DNA of 64,000 nucleotides from JAOUGY01 sp963785075 (GTDB taxonomy: Bacteria; Actinomycetota; Acidimicrobiia; Spongiisociales; ZC4RG35), in contig CAWATW010000010.1 in the NCBI GenBank assembly GCA_963785075.1, positions 248,001 through 312,000 on the forward strand, written 5' to 3'. The notes below the pieces were generated by a model. It was not told where the DNA came from, made no database searches, and saw only the letters and a program-made list of their open reading frames with translations. The position numbers and the translations under genes are program-made. Every line of letters starts with the position of its first letter. Position 1 is the stretch's first letter. Positions 52,572-61,653 of the stretch are shown here, one piece after another.

Positions 52572-53340
52572 CCTGATCATAGGTTGGGGAATCGCGATCT
52601 TCGTGCTCTTGGCGATCTTGCGAGCAGCGATCAAGATCCTGCCGGAGTATGAGCGGGGAGTGCTCTTCAGGCTCGGCCGGGTCACCGGCGAGCCCCGGGG
52701 CCCAGGCCTGATCTTCATCATTCCCATCATCGACCGCTTGTTGCGTGTGAGCCTGCGAACGGTCACCCTCGACATCCCGCCTCAGGACATCATCACCCGG
52801 GACAACGTCACGGTGCGAGTCAATGCCGTTGCCTATTTCCATGTGATCGATCCGAACAAGGCGATTCTCGAAATCGAGGACTACAACTTCGCCACGGCCC
52901 AGGTCGCACAGACGACGTTGCGGAGCATCGTGGGTCAGGCCGAGCTCGACGAGTTGCTCATCAACCGGGACGACATCAACCGCCAGCTCCAGCAGATCAT
53001 CGACAGTCTCACCGACCCGTGGGGCGTGAAGGTCACGCTAGTGGAGATCAAAGACGTCGAGCTGCCCGATTCTATGCGGCGGGCGATGGCGCGCCAGGCA
53101 GAGTCGGAGCGCGATCGGCGTGCAAAAGTCATCCATGCCCTCGGAGAGCAGGAGGCGGCGTCCACGCTTGCCGAGGCGGCGCGGCTGCTGGAGGATCGGC
53201 CGGCGGCCATGCAACTCCGGGTGCTCCAGTCGATGACTGAGATCGCGGCCGAGCAGAACTCGACGTTGGTGTTCCCGTTGCCGATGGAGCTGCTCCGCGT
53301 GCTCGACAGGCTGGCGCCCCGCGTGGACGAGCAGGCTTGA
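52561..53340 (+). CDS. SPFH/Band 7 slipin (stomatin-like)
   Basis: A 259-residue stomatin homologue: one N-terminal membrane segment (LIIGWGIAIFVLLAILRAA), the SPFH domain (YERGVLFRLGRVTGEPRGPGLIFIIPIID, RDNVTVRVNAVAYFHV), and a coiled-coil/oligomerisation tail (QAESERDRRAKVIHALGEQEAASTLAEAA). It organises membrane microdomains with NfeD. GAGGAGGAA precedes the ATG, which lies inside the end of the NfeD gene. Confidence 0.93.
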   Translation: MDFDLIIGWGIAIFVLLAILRAAIKILPEYERGVLFRLGRVTGEPRGPGLIFIIPIIDRLLRVSLRTVTLDIPPQDIITRDNVTVRVNAVAYFHVIDPNKAILEIEDYNFATAQVAQTTLRSIVGQAELDELLINRDDINRQLQQIIDSLTDPWGVKVTLVEIKDVELPDSMRRAMARQAESERDRRAKVIHALGEQEAASTLAEAARLLEDRPAAMQLRVLQSMTEIAAEQNSTLVFPLPMELLRVLDRLAPRVDEQA

Positions 53341-53347
53341 CCAGCGA

Positions 53348-53530
53348 TCAGTTCTCGCCGTCCCACCGTTCGTCCTCGGCCTTCCATCGAGCATTGCGTG
53401 CCTTGACCCTTCCGAGGGCGTCTTCGGCCTCGGATCGAGTTGGGTAGGGGCCGAGTCGGTTCTTGGCCGGACAGCCGACCTCGGGCTCGACCTCGTCGTG
53501 TTCGATGCAGTAGTACCAACGGTCGTTCAT
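53348..53530 (-). CDS. Small conserved actinobacterial protein
   Basis: A 60-residue acidic protein, NDRWYYCIEHDEVEPEVGCPAKNRLGPYPTRSEAEDALGRVKARN. The CxxH...C arrangement and the PYPTRSEAEDAL helix match a small uncharacterised family widespread in actinobacteria, sometimes annotated as SPOR-like. It may bind metal through Cys/His, which is inference. It converges on the slipin gene. Confidence 0.75.
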   Translation of the reverse strand: MNDRWYYCIEHDEVEPEVGCPAKNRLGPYPTRSEAEDALGRVKARNARWKAEDERWDGEN

Positions 53531-53561
53531 GAGATGATGTGAGCGCCCGCCTGACCGAACT

Positions 53562-54551
53562 TCATCGTGCGTCGGTCTTGGAGTGCTTTCGGATCCAGCG
53601 GTCCATGTCTCCCCAGCATTGGAGCAGCCATTGGGCGACGACATCGTGGTCTCGCCATTCGGGTGGTCGCGGGACGACCCTGGCCTCCAGCCTGACGCGT
53701 CGCCTCTCCGGAATCCCGCGCCAGAGGCCGGCGAGTGAATCGAGGTCGTCGTAGCCCGAATGACCGACGAAGACCACGGTGGCGTCGGGTGCCCCGAGCA
53801 GCGCGGCGTGGACACCTCTGGGTCGGGGGAGGAGCAGATGCCGGAGGCCGGTGGCGGTCTCGGCTAGTTCGGTCTTCCCGGCATGTCTCAGCCCTTCGAC
53901 AGCGAGTCCGTGCCTCGTCCTGGTGAAGTTGCCACCCTCGGGGAACGAGATGAAGGCGCCCCGCGGTGGCATGGCGGAGTTGGCGCGTACCTTTCCGATC
54001 GGATCGTCGTCGCCGGCGTGGAGGAACAGGTATCCGGCGCGGCCGGCCACCTGTTCGAAGAAAGGGTCCCACAGCAGCTTTCCCTTCCCGATCGCCCGAA
54101 TCTGCCGGTGCTGAACGTTGGCGAGCTCGTTCATCAAGAACAGCGCGTCGCCCGGTCCGGCGTGGCGGCTGAGCACGATCAGCGGAGCATCGCCCGTGTC
54201 GGGGAACCGGACGTCGAAGGTGAAGTTCAGACATCGCCGTATCGACGTCGTGATCGAACGGAGCCACCACGCGAGCACAGCCTGGAAGGCGTCGGACCGT
54301 GATGCCTGGTCACGGTCGAAGATGTGCGCGACCCACACACCGAAACCGGCGCTCAGCGCGGCGAACTCCAATGCGCAGAATGCGGCACCGAGGCTCAGAA
54401 GCCGCATGTGTCTCCACGACCGCCGATCGACGAGGTCGAGCACGAGCGCGAGTGGCATGAGCAGGAGAGCAACGGCGGACAGCAACAACGCGCCCGCCCA
54501 CGCGACCGGCGTCAGCACCAATCGGCGGATCACCTGAGGCGGTGGATTCAT
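53562..54551 (-). CDS. PlsC-type acyltransferase (1-acylglycerol-3-phosphate acyltransferase-like)
   Basis: A 329-residue membrane-associated acyltransferase with two to three N-terminal TM segments. Motif I SRHAGPGDALFL (a variant of HX4D), motif II-like GKGKLLWDPFFEQVAGRAGYLF, and motif III FPEGGNFTRTR are visible. It is likely to acylate a lysophospholipid or polyprenyl/carotenoid acceptor. It is divergent from the patatin gene, and the pair could remodel phospholipids together. Confidence 0.85.
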   Translation of the reverse strand: MNPPPQVIRRLVLTPVAWAGALLLSAVALLLMPLALVLDLVDRRSWRHMRLLSLGAAFCALEFAALSAGFGVWVAHIFDRDQASRSDAFQAVLAWWLRSITTSIRRCLNFTFDVRFPDTGDAPLIVLSRHAGPGDALFLMNELANVQHRQIRAIGKGKLLWDPFFEQVAGRAGYLFLHAGDDDPIGKVRANSAMPPRGAFISFPEGGNFTRTRHGLAVEGLRHAGKTELAETATGLRHLLLPRPRGVHAALLGAPDATVVFVGHSGYDDLDSLAGLWRGIPERRRVRLEARVVPRPPEWRDHDVVAQWLLQCWGDMDRWIRKHSKTDAR

Positions 54552-54596
54552 CGTGGCATCCTCGTAGCTTCGACCGGGCGTCCTAGTCTGACAGCC

Positions 54597-55448
54597 ATGA
54601 CTCTCAGAGGCAGCCGCAAGACCGCGCTGGTGCTCGGCGGGGGTGGTATGAAGGGCGCCGCCGAAGTGGGGATGCTGAAGGCGCTGGCCGAGACCGGCGT
54701 CGAGCCCGACCTGATCGTGGGCGCCTCGGTAGGTGCGTTCAATGGCGCAATCGTGGCGTCACAGCCCCTCGCGAGGGCGGTGGAGCGACTCGAGATGGCG
54801 TGGCGATCGGATGAGTTCCACAGCTTGTTCTCGGAGCACCTGGGGGAGCGGATGATGAACCTCTTCCGGCATCGCACTCACGTCCACTCAAACGAGCCCT
54901 TGCGAGCGCTGTTGGATCATTGGGCGCCGGCCACCCGGATCGAGGATCTCGGGATCCCGTTCCAATGTGTGGCGGCCCACATCGAAGGCTCCTCGGAGTT
55001 CTGGTTCGATCGAGGTCCCCTGGTCGAGGCTGTGCTGGCGTCGTCGGCTGTCCCGGGGTTGTTCCCACCGGTCGAGATCGACGGACGTCACTACGTGGAT
55101 GGCGGTGTCGTCAACTCGATTCCGATCTCGAAGGCGCTCGAGTTGGGGGCGGAAGAAATCTTCGTCTTGCACGTGGGGAACATCGATGCCCCGCTGCGGG
55201 TTCCGCGTCGGGCTTGGGAAGTTGCGCTGGTGTCGTTCGAGGTCGCACGACGTCACCGCTTCAATCGTGACCTCCAGAACGTCCCTCCCGGGGTCATGGT
55301 GCGGGTGCTTCCCACAGGCGTGGACCGGACGGATCGGTTCAACGATCCTGGTCGTCTGCGCTATCGCAGTTCGGCATCGATCCCAGAAGCCATCGATCGC
55401 GCATATCGCGCAACCACCGAGTACCTGTTGACCGAGCTCGCCCGCTGA
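54597..55448 (+). CDS. Patatin-like phospholipase
   Basis: A 283-residue patatin: oxyanion loop VLGGGGMKGAAEVG, nucleophile GASVGAFNGA (Ser near 47), and catalytic Asp in DGGVVNSIPI. It is a short cytoplasmic type close to RssA/YchK. It would release fatty acids from phospholipids. TAGTCT lies 7 nt before the ATG at 54597. Confidence 0.92.
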   Translation: MTLRGSRKTALVLGGGGMKGAAEVGMLKALAETGVEPDLIVGASVGAFNGAIVASQPLARAVERLEMAWRSDEFHSLFSEHLGERMMNLFRHRTHVHSNEPLRALLDHWAPATRIEDLGIPFQCVAAHIEGSSEFWFDRGPLVEAVLASSAVPGLFPPVEIDGRHYVDGGVVNSIPISKALELGAEEIFVLHVGNIDAPLRVPRRAWEVALVSFEVARRHRFNRDLQNVPPGVMVRVLPTGVDRTDRFNDPGRLRYRSSASIPEAIDRAYRATTEYLLTELAR

Positions 55449-55495
55449 ACCGGTGTGAGCGGGAACAGTCGGCGGCGACTGATACGCTCGCCTCG

Positions 55496-57190
55496 ATGCC
55501 AGCCAACATGTCTGCTGAGATCGTCGGCCGGGTCATCGGCACGGAAGATGCCACCCCTCTCGAGTTCTGGGTGGGGGTGGCCGAAGGCGCGTACCTCCAG
55601 CTCGACGACGTGGTCGCGCTCGAACGGGTGCTCCCCGGTGGTGAGGTCGTGAAGATCTACGGCATGGTGGCCCAGGTCCGCGCCCGTCACGAAGGGGCCC
55701 GATTCGACTCCGACGTCTTCCTGATCTCCGAAGGAGTGCTCCCCGCCGAGGTCTCGGAGTCGGCACAGGTCACGGCAACCCGGTTCGAGCCGGAGATCTT
55801 CGTGCCGCCCCGCCCGGGCGAAGAGGTGCGCAAGGCGGAGGGCGACGAGCGGGACCAGGCGTTGTTCTTCGACCGGATGACAGAGAAGCTCCCGATCGGC
55901 CTCTCTCGTTCAGGAGAGCCGTTGGTCGTGAACCTCGAGTTTCTCGACGGGCGCAGAGGCGCCCACGTGAACATCTCCGGCATTTCCGGTGTGGCCACCA
56001 AGACCACCTACGCCACCTTCCTGCTCCACTCGCTGTTCAACAGCGGTGTGCTGGGCACCCGCGCAGTCAACACGAAGGCGCTGATCTTCAACGTGAAGGG
56101 CGAAGACCTCCTCTTCCTCGACCACCCGAACGCCAAGCTGGAAGATGACCAGCGCTCCCGCTATCAGAAACTGGGCCTACCGGCAGAAGCCTTCGGTTCG
56201 GTGGGCGTCTGGGCGCCACCGCGGGTGGGTTCGGCAGCCGCGGTCCCCGATGTGTCCGCTCGTGGTCACGGCGTGGAGTCGTTCTTCTGGACTCTCGAGG
56301 AGTTCTGCAAAGACGACCTGCTGCCGTTCCTGTTCGCCGACGCCGAGGACGACAGGGCCCAGTACACGATGGTCGTGTACAACGTCATGGCTCAGTTGAA
56401 GCGGTGTACCCCGCTCGATGACGGAGCGGTCCGCATCGAAGGCACCACCGTGCGCACGTTCTCGGATCTCGTCGACCTGATCAACGACAAGGTCACCAAA
56501 GAAGACGACCGACCGGTGTGGGCCGGTACGGCCATCGGTCAGGGAACGGTCAATGCGTTCGTCCGCCGGCTTCGGGCGTCCGTCCGGCATGTCGAACGGC
56601 TCATTCGCGGCGACGTCGCCAACGCCGGCCGCCATTCGGTCACCCCGCTCCAGCATCAGGTGACGGTGGTCGACCTCCACAACCTCAACGATCGAGCCAA
56701 GCGGTTCGTGGTTGGTGTCACCATCCGCAAAGCCTTCGACGAGCGTGAGCGCGCCGGCCAATCCGACGAGTTGCTGTTCCTGGTGCTCGACGAGCTCAAC
56801 AAGTACGCCCCCCGTGAGGGTGCGAGCCCCATCAAGGAGATCCTCCTCGACGTCGCGGAACGAGGGAGGAGTCTCGGCATCATTCTCATCGGAGCGCAGC
56901 AGACGGCGTCGGAAGTCGAGCGGCGGATCATCGCCAACAGCTCGATCCGAGTGGTCGGCCGTCTCGACTCTGCAGAAGCGGGCCGCGACGAGTACGGCTT
57001 CCTGCCCCAAGTTCAGCGGCAGCGGGCCACGATCATCAAGCCCGGGACCATGCTCGTTGCCCAGCCCGAGCTCCCGGTCCCGTTGGTGCTCGAGTTCCCG
57101 TTCCCAGCATGGGCGACCCGGGCCTCCGAGGCCGGGGCATCGCCCACTCCAGACTCCGGTCCCGAAGATCCGTTCGAAGGTCTCGGCTGA
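55496..57190 (+). CDS. HerA-like ATPase (DUF87, COG0433) with unusual P-loop
   Basis: A 564-residue ATPase with an N-terminal HAS-barrel (MSAEIVGRVIGTEDATPLEFWVGV...), then a RecA/FtsK-type core: P-loop NISGISGVATKTTYA, Walker B LFLVLDELNKYAPR, sensor-like LIGAQQTASEVERRI, and ISNSSIRVVGR-type end. The P-loop lacks the second Gly of GxxxxGK(S/T), apparently a feature of this branch. HerA homologues pair with NurA/SbcCD nucleases, but none is next to it here. TACGCT lies 7 nt before the ATG, with a partial PafBC-like half-site (CAGTCGGCG) eight bases further up. Confidence 0.85.
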   Translation: MPANMSAEIVGRVIGTEDATPLEFWVGVAEGAYLQLDDVVALERVLPGGEVVKIYGMVAQVRARHEGARFDSDVFLISEGVLPAEVSESAQVTATRFEPEIFVPPRPGEEVRKAEGDERDQALFFDRMTEKLPIGLSRSGEPLVVNLEFLDGRRGAHVNISGISGVATKTTYATFLLHSLFNSGVLGTRAVNTKALIFNVKGEDLLFLDHPNAKLEDDQRSRYQKLGLPAEAFGSVGVWAPPRVGSAAAVPDVSARGHGVESFFWTLEEFCKDDLLPFLFADAEDDRAQYTMVVYNVMAQLKRCTPLDDGAVRIEGTTVRTFSDLVDLINDKVTKEDDRPVWAGTAIGQGTVNAFVRRLRASVRHVERLIRGDVANAGRHSVTPLQHQVTVVDLHNLNDRAKRFVVGVTIRKAFDERERAGQSDELLFLVLDELNKYAPREGASPIKEILLDVAERGRSLGIILIGAQQTASEVERRIIANSSIRVVGRLDSAEAGRDEYGFLPQVQRQRATIIKPGTMLVAQPELPVPLVLEFPFPAWATRASEAGASPTPDSGPEDPFEGLG

Positions 57191-57236
57191 GCATCGACGG
57201 AGCTGCCGGCGGATCCGTGGCGTATCCGCGGGAGGT

Positions 57237-57278
57237 GACGACGTCAGACGGACGACGTGAGACGGGCGACGTGAGACG
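57237..57278 (+). repeat. Three tandem 14-bp repeats
   Basis: GACGACGTCAGACG, GACGACGTGAGACG and GGCGACGTGAGACG occur without spacers in the 237-bp gap between the HerA-like gene and the GNAT gene. No gene is seen in the rest of the gap. Confidence 0.85.
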
Positions 57279-57427
57279 AATGGCCGCGCATCGTCGCCCA
57301 TGCTTCTCGTCACCAGTGCGATGGCACGCTGGTCGATGGAAGCGAGGAACACCAGGGCAAATGGTGTCACTTCGCTCGATGGACAGTTGCCTGTGTCTGC
57401 ACGGCCCCGTCGGGGTAGGGGGATGTC

Positions 57428-57976
57428 TCAGGAGCCGGCAGCTCGCCTGATCCGATACAGCACATGCGGCCGCAGTGGATGGTCGGAGGGGAGGCGCGGG
57501 TGCTCGAAGTCGCCTGACGGGTCGCGGGTCATGCCGATGCGTTCCATCACCGCCTGCGACCTGATGTTGGTGGCGCTCGTGAACGAAACCAGCTCGGTGA
57601 GCCCGAGCACGTCGAAGGCGTGGGCGAGTGCTGCGCGTGCGCCTTCGGTGGCGTAGCCGTTGCCCCAGGCGGAGCGGGTGAGTCGCCATCCGACCTCGAC
57701 CAACTCTTCGGATTTGAACGGGTCGAAGCCTGCCGCCCACAGCCCGATGAATCCGATGAACTCGCCGGTGTCGACCACCTCGGTCGCCCAGAGGCCCCAC
57801 CCGTGCTCGTCGAGATGGGCTGTCATGCGATCCACGAACTCGCCGGACTGGTCGGAGGTCAAGGTCGAGGGGAAATGCTCCATGACGACAGGGTCGGCGT
57901 TCATCGCAGCAAACGGAACGCAGTCCGACTCGCGCCACTGCCGCAGCCACAATCGTTTGGTCCTCAAATCGGCCAT
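57428..57976 (-). CDS. GNAT family N-acetyltransferase (RimJ/L type)
   Basis: A 182-residue acetyltransferase: TKRLWLRQWRESDCVPFAAMNADPVVMEHFP at the start, the acetyl-CoA loop RSAWGNGYATEGARAALAHAF (motif A, variant of RxxGxGxA) and SFTSATNIRSQAVMERIGM. It is typical of the Acetyltransf_3 group that modifies protein N-termini or small amines. It begins 7 bp after the ABC ATPase stop and is probably the last gene of the iron-type transporter operon. Confidence 0.9.
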   Translation of the reverse strand: MADLRTKRLWLRQWRESDCVPFAAMNADPVVMEHFPSTLTSDQSGEFVDRMTAHLDEHGWGLWATEVVDTGEFIGFIGLWAAGFDPFKSEELVEVGWRLTRSAWGNGYATEGARAALAHAFDVLGLTELVSFTSATNIRSQAVMERIGMTRDPSGDFEHPRLPSDHPLRPHVLYRIRRAAGS

Positions 57977-57983
57977 GGCTGCT

Positions 57984-59015
57984 TCACGATGACTCGGCGA
58001 TCGGCCAGGCGCGGGCGATGGTCCACCGAACCTGAGCGCCCCGATGGAGACGCGGAGGGCCAGGGGTCCTGGCGGCGATGGTGCCAACGCCCGTGTCGAG
58101 CAGGTAGTCGGTGTGGCCGCCACGGAACCACACTTCGCGGATCATCCCCGCCAGAGGCCCATCGAAGTCGACCCACTCCGGTCTGATGAGCACGGTGCTC
58201 TCCCCGATGACGTCGGCGCCGCCGAGATCGGTGGCGATCTCGTGCCCGTCGACGTCGATCACTCCGTCGCCGACATGGGCCATCGCGACCGAGGCTGCGC
58301 CCGTCAGTCGAGCCGACCACAGATCGTGTGGTCGCTCGTAGACCTCGACGGGCGTCCCGACTTGGGTGATGCGGCCGTTGCGCATGAGTGCCACGATGTC
58401 GGCCACCGCCAGGGCTTCCGACGCGTCGTGGGTTGCGTAGATTCCAGCCGCACCTGAGTCGCGGCTCCGCATGCCGATCTCGGCCTGGACCGCTGCTCGC
58501 AGGGGAGCGTCGAGATGTGCCGTCGGCTCGTCGTAGAGGTACACCGACGCCGTCCGCGCCAGGGCACGGGCGACACCAACCCTCTGCTGCTGGCCTCCTG
58601 ACAACTCGTTGGGCCGCCGATCGGCAAGGTGCTCGATCCCCAGCCGCTCCATGAGCGCCAGGGCCTCCCGTCTCGCCTCCGGCCGAGAACGTCCGGCTCT
58701 CCGCAGCGGGTATGCGACCGTGTCGACTGCATCGAGGTGCGGCCACAGGGCATAGGACTGGAACACCAGACCTACCGAGCGGTGGTCCGGGGATCGGTGC
58801 AGCTTGGGGCCTGCCACCTCGTCTTCCTCGATTCGGATCGAGCCGCCGCTGATCGGGACCAAACCGGCAATCGCATACATCAGCGTCGTCTTGCCACAAC
58901 CGGAGGGGCCGAGGAGGGCCAGCGTCTGTGAGGCGCCCACCGACAGATCGATGCCGTCGAGGACCCGGATCGACCCGTAATCGACGCACACGCGACGACA
59001 CTCGAGGACGGTCAT
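57984..59015 (-). CDS. ABC transporter ATP-binding protein (Fe3+/AfuC-PotA type)
   Basis: A 343-residue ATPase: Walker A GPSGCGKTT, Q-loop VFQSYALWPHL, signature LSGGQQQR, Walker B YLYDEPTAHLD, H-loop ATHDASEA, and a C-terminal TOBE-like domain (TVLIRPEWVDF...). This is the CUT1/iron-type layout. The ATG overlaps the permease stop as ATGA. It powers the permease and lipoprotein encoded upstream. Confidence 0.92.
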   Translation of the reverse strand: MTVLECRRVCVDYGSIRVLDGIDLSVGASQTLALLGPSGCGKTTLMYAIAGLVPISGGSIRIEEDEVAGPKLHRSPDHRSVGLVFQSYALWPHLDAVDTVAYPLRRAGRSRPEARREALALMERLGIEHLADRRPNELSGGQQQRVGVARALARTASVYLYDEPTAHLDAPLRAAVQAEIGMRSRDSGAAGIYATHDASEALAVADIVALMRNGRITQVGTPVEVYERPHDLWSARLTGAASVAMAHVGDGVIDVDGHEIATDLGGADVIGESTVLIRPEWVDFDGPLAGMIREVWFRGGHTDYLLDTGVGTIAARTPGPPRLHRGAQVRWTIARAWPIAESS

Positions 59016-60646
59016 GTTCGCCCGGCCCGTCGCCTCGAGGTTCTCCACACCGCGACCGCCAGAGCCGCCAGCAACGGCGGGATGACGATCAGGACCGCCA
59101 ATGCCGAGCTGGTGGGAACGTCGCCGATCTGTTGGAGATTGAGGACTGACACTGCGAGCGTGGCGGTCCGGGGGCCGTACAGGAGGCTCGACATCGTGAG
59201 CTCGTGGAATGCAAGCAAACCGACCAGCGCAGCCGCGGTCACGATGCCCGGGCGCATCATCGGAACCGTGAGTGTCCGGGTGGCCGTGACCTGCGAAGCA
59301 CCGCTCACCCGGCCGGCCGATCCCAGCTCAGGATCGATGCCGGCCGCCACACCCGTCAGCACCCGGTGGCCGACCGCCCACAGCTTCGCCACGTAGGCAA
59401 CGAGGATCAGCAGCAGAGTCCCTCGGAGAAGCGATCCGTAGGACAAGAGTACTCCCACAGCCAGCGACGATCCGGGGATGGCGAAGCCGAGCAGCACCAG
59501 GAGGGAGATGGCTCGCCGGCCCCGCGACAGCCGTGAAGAGACCCAACCGAGACCCACAGCCGCCACGGCGGCGGATCCCGCCAGAACGGCGCTCGTGACG
59601 AATGCGTCGGCGAGCCTGCCGTCGAAGGCGTCTGCGAAGTGTGCCCAAGTCCAGTTGTCCGGGGTGGGAGGCAGCCCGATGGCCCGGGTGGCGGCGGTCG
59701 CGAGCAGCGCCATCAGCGGGACGATCGCCACGATAGCGACGAGCATCCAGACGCCGGCCGCCGCCAACCGATGGCTGGCAGTGGCCCGTCGGGCGAGCAC
59801 AGGCGGACCGTGAGCGACGGTCCGCTCGCTCGGTCTCAGCCAGCGTTCGGCGAAGGCAGCGATCGGAACGGTCACTATCACCAGGACACAGGCTCCGAAC
59901 ACCGCTCTGGCGAACGCCTCTGGTCGCGCCGACAGGGCATAGTCCTGGTAGATCCGGGTGGTGATGGTTGCGACGCGGGCGGGTGTGCCGAGCACCGCCG
60001 GAACCCCGAACGCGTTCATCGCCATGACGAACGCCAATGCGGCGGCGCCGGCGATGCCGCCCCGGACAAGCGGAAGCGTGACCGTGCGGATGGTCGTGAG
60101 TCGTGAGGCCCCGCTGACGAGCGCTGCCCGTTCCAGGTCCTCGTCTCCGAGGGCGGCGAGCGCAGCCGAGACGATCACATGGCAGAGGGGTATCAGTCCT
60201 GCGGCGATGACGACGACGATGCCGATTCTTCCGTAGAGGCCCGGGAAGGTCCATCCGAAAGCTCGGTCGGTCAGTCCGCCCGGACCGTAGGCCCGCGTCC
60301 ACCCGAGTGCCGTGACGAACCCGGGCACCACGATGGGGAACATGATCCCGTAGCGCAACCAGGCCCGGCCCGGTGGGTTGAGCCGCTCGGTGACGAGGGC
60401 GGTCGCCGTCCCGAGTCCCACAGCCAGGGTGGCCGCCAGCAAGCTGATCGAGAGGCTGTTTGCGATCGCCTTCGCGAGTGCAGGTCCACCCAGCGCGTCG
60501 CTGCCGCCGACCTCGTCGAGTGCGACGCGGACCAGCGCCAGCACGGGGACGACGATCACCGCGAGCAGAACCAGCGAGGAGCCGAGCAGCCCGACGGGTC
60601 GTCGCCCCGAACGTGGGAGCGAACTCGATGTCAGTCGGTCACCCAT
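59012..60646 (-). CDS. ABC transporter permease, double-domain iron type (FbpB/AfuB-like)
   Basis: A 544-residue protein with twelve predicted TM segments and two permease loops (EDLERAALVSGASRLTTIRTVTLPLVRGG and PELGSAGRVSGASQVTATRTLTVPMMRPG), the two EAA motifs of fused ferric-iron-type permeases. It is internally duplicated, so one chain forms the channel. The ATG at 60646 overlaps the end of the binding-protein gene by 8 bp. Confidence 0.92.
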   Translation of the reverse strand: MGDRLTSSSLPRSGRRPVGLLGSSLVLLAVIVVPVLALVRVALDEVGGSDALGGPALAKAIANSLSISLLAATLAVGLGTATALVTERLNPPGRAWLRYGIMFPIVVPGFVTALGWTRAYGPGGLTDRAFGWTFPGLYGRIGIVVVIAAGLIPLCHVIVSAALAALGDEDLERAALVSGASRLTTIRTVTLPLVRGGIAGAAALAFVMAMNAFGVPAVLGTPARVATITTRIYQDYALSARPEAFARAVFGACVLVIVTVPIAAFAERWLRPSERTVAHGPPVLARRATASHRLAAAGVWMLVAIVAIVPLMALLATAATRAIGLPPTPDNWTWAHFADAFDGRLADAFVTSAVLAGSAAVAAVGLGWVSSRLSRGRRAISLLVLLGFAIPGSSLAVGVLLSYGSLLRGTLLLILVAYVAKLWAVGHRVLTGVAAGIDPELGSAGRVSGASQVTATRTLTVPMMRPGIVTAAALVGLLAFHELTMSSLLYGPRTATLAVSVLNLQQIGDVPTSSALAVLIVIPPLLAALAVAVWRTSRRRAGRT

Positions 60647-61613
60647 CGAAGATGGACCGGTAGCCGCCGAGAAGCTCGTCCTGGCGTCCGAACGCCGCTG
60701 CCCAGTCCACGCTCCGGGTCTGCCCGCCTTCGGGCCACGTGACCGCCGGGCTGGCGGGCTGCCAGCCCGAGTCGGCGATCGCCTGCTGCCCATCCGGGGC
60801 AATGGTGAAGTCGACGAAATCCCGTGCCGCGTCCACGTTGTCGTTTGCTGCCACCACCGCGATCGGGCTGTAGATCGCGATCGCTCCCGAGGCCGGCCAC
60901 ACGACCTGGATCGGCGACCCGTCGGTGATGGCATCGTTGGCGGTCCGGTCGAGGGTGATGCCGGCGGCGTACACGCCGTCTGCCACCCCGGTCACGACAT
61001 CCCCCGGTGATGGAACCTGGACTGCGCCAGAGGATGCGAGACGGTTGTAGAAGCCGAGCCCGTAGGCAGGGTCGAGGGCGAACGATGCCAAGGCCCCGAA
61101 TGCGGAACCGGCGAAGGCCGGGTCCGGAATGGCAACCTCACCCGGTGTCGGCCAGTCGGCGAGGTCGTCCCAATCGGAGGGCGGCGCATCGAGATCGGCG
61201 CCGGCGACGATCACCATGTTGAGGACCCTGGTACCGAAGAAGCTCGATGTCCGATACGAATCCGGAAGGTCGGCGGCATGCTCGGGCTCCCACTCCAGCA
61301 ACAGGCCGTCGGCGGCATACTGCTGTATCGACAATGGATCGGTGAGCCAGAACACGTCGGCACCGAGGTCGTCGTCGCGCAACTCGGCCGCCACCCTGGC
61401 CGTGAGCTCGCCGGTGGGGGCGCGGTACACCTCCACATTCACCTCGGGATTGGCGGCCGTGAACGCCCCTACCACTGCGTCGACGGCGTCTTGGGAAACG
61501 CTCGTGTACACCCGGACCGTGGCTCCGGCGGAATCCGCGCCTGTCCCACCGCAGCCGACGATCAACCCGAACGCACCGATCAGGACGAGACGTACGCGCA
61601 GCCTTCTGTTCAT
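60639..61613 (-). CDS. ABC substrate-binding lipoprotein (Fe3+-type)
   Basis: A 324-residue lipoprotein (signal LVLIGAFGLIVGC, Cys18) of the ferric-binding protein fold: VRVYTSVSQDAVDAVVGAFTAANPEVNVEVYRAPTGEL, DVFWLTDPLSIQQYAADGLL, FAGSAFGALASF. Fbp proteins bind Fe3+ through two adjacent Tyr, but only scattered Tyr are seen here. The ligand could therefore be iron, iron chelate, phosphonate or a sugar phosphate. It is the first transporter gene and lies 40 bp after the DUF6390 gene. Confidence 0.88.
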   Translation of the reverse strand: MNRRLRVRLVLIGAFGLIVGCGGTGADSAGATVRVYTSVSQDAVDAVVGAFTAANPEVNVEVYRAPTGELTARVAAELRDDDLGADVFWLTDPLSIQQYAADGLLLEWEPEHAADLPDSYRTSSFFGTRVLNMVIVAGADLDAPPSDWDDLADWPTPGEVAIPDPAFAGSAFGALASFALDPAYGLGFYNRLASSGAVQVPSPGDVVTGVADGVYAAGITLDRTANDAITDGSPIQVVWPASGAIAIYSPIAVVAANDNVDAARDFVDFTIAPDGQQAIADSGWQPASPAVTWPEGGQTRSVDWAAAFGRQDELLGGYRSIFDG

Positions 61614-61653
61614 CGTTGGTTCTCCGATTCGAAGTGGAGTACGGGGGTCGGCG

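Noticed and set aside
57300..57656. Plus-strand frame in the gap after the HerA-like gene
   Set aside because: Its second half is antisense to the conserved GNAT C-terminus and there is no RBS or -10 box.
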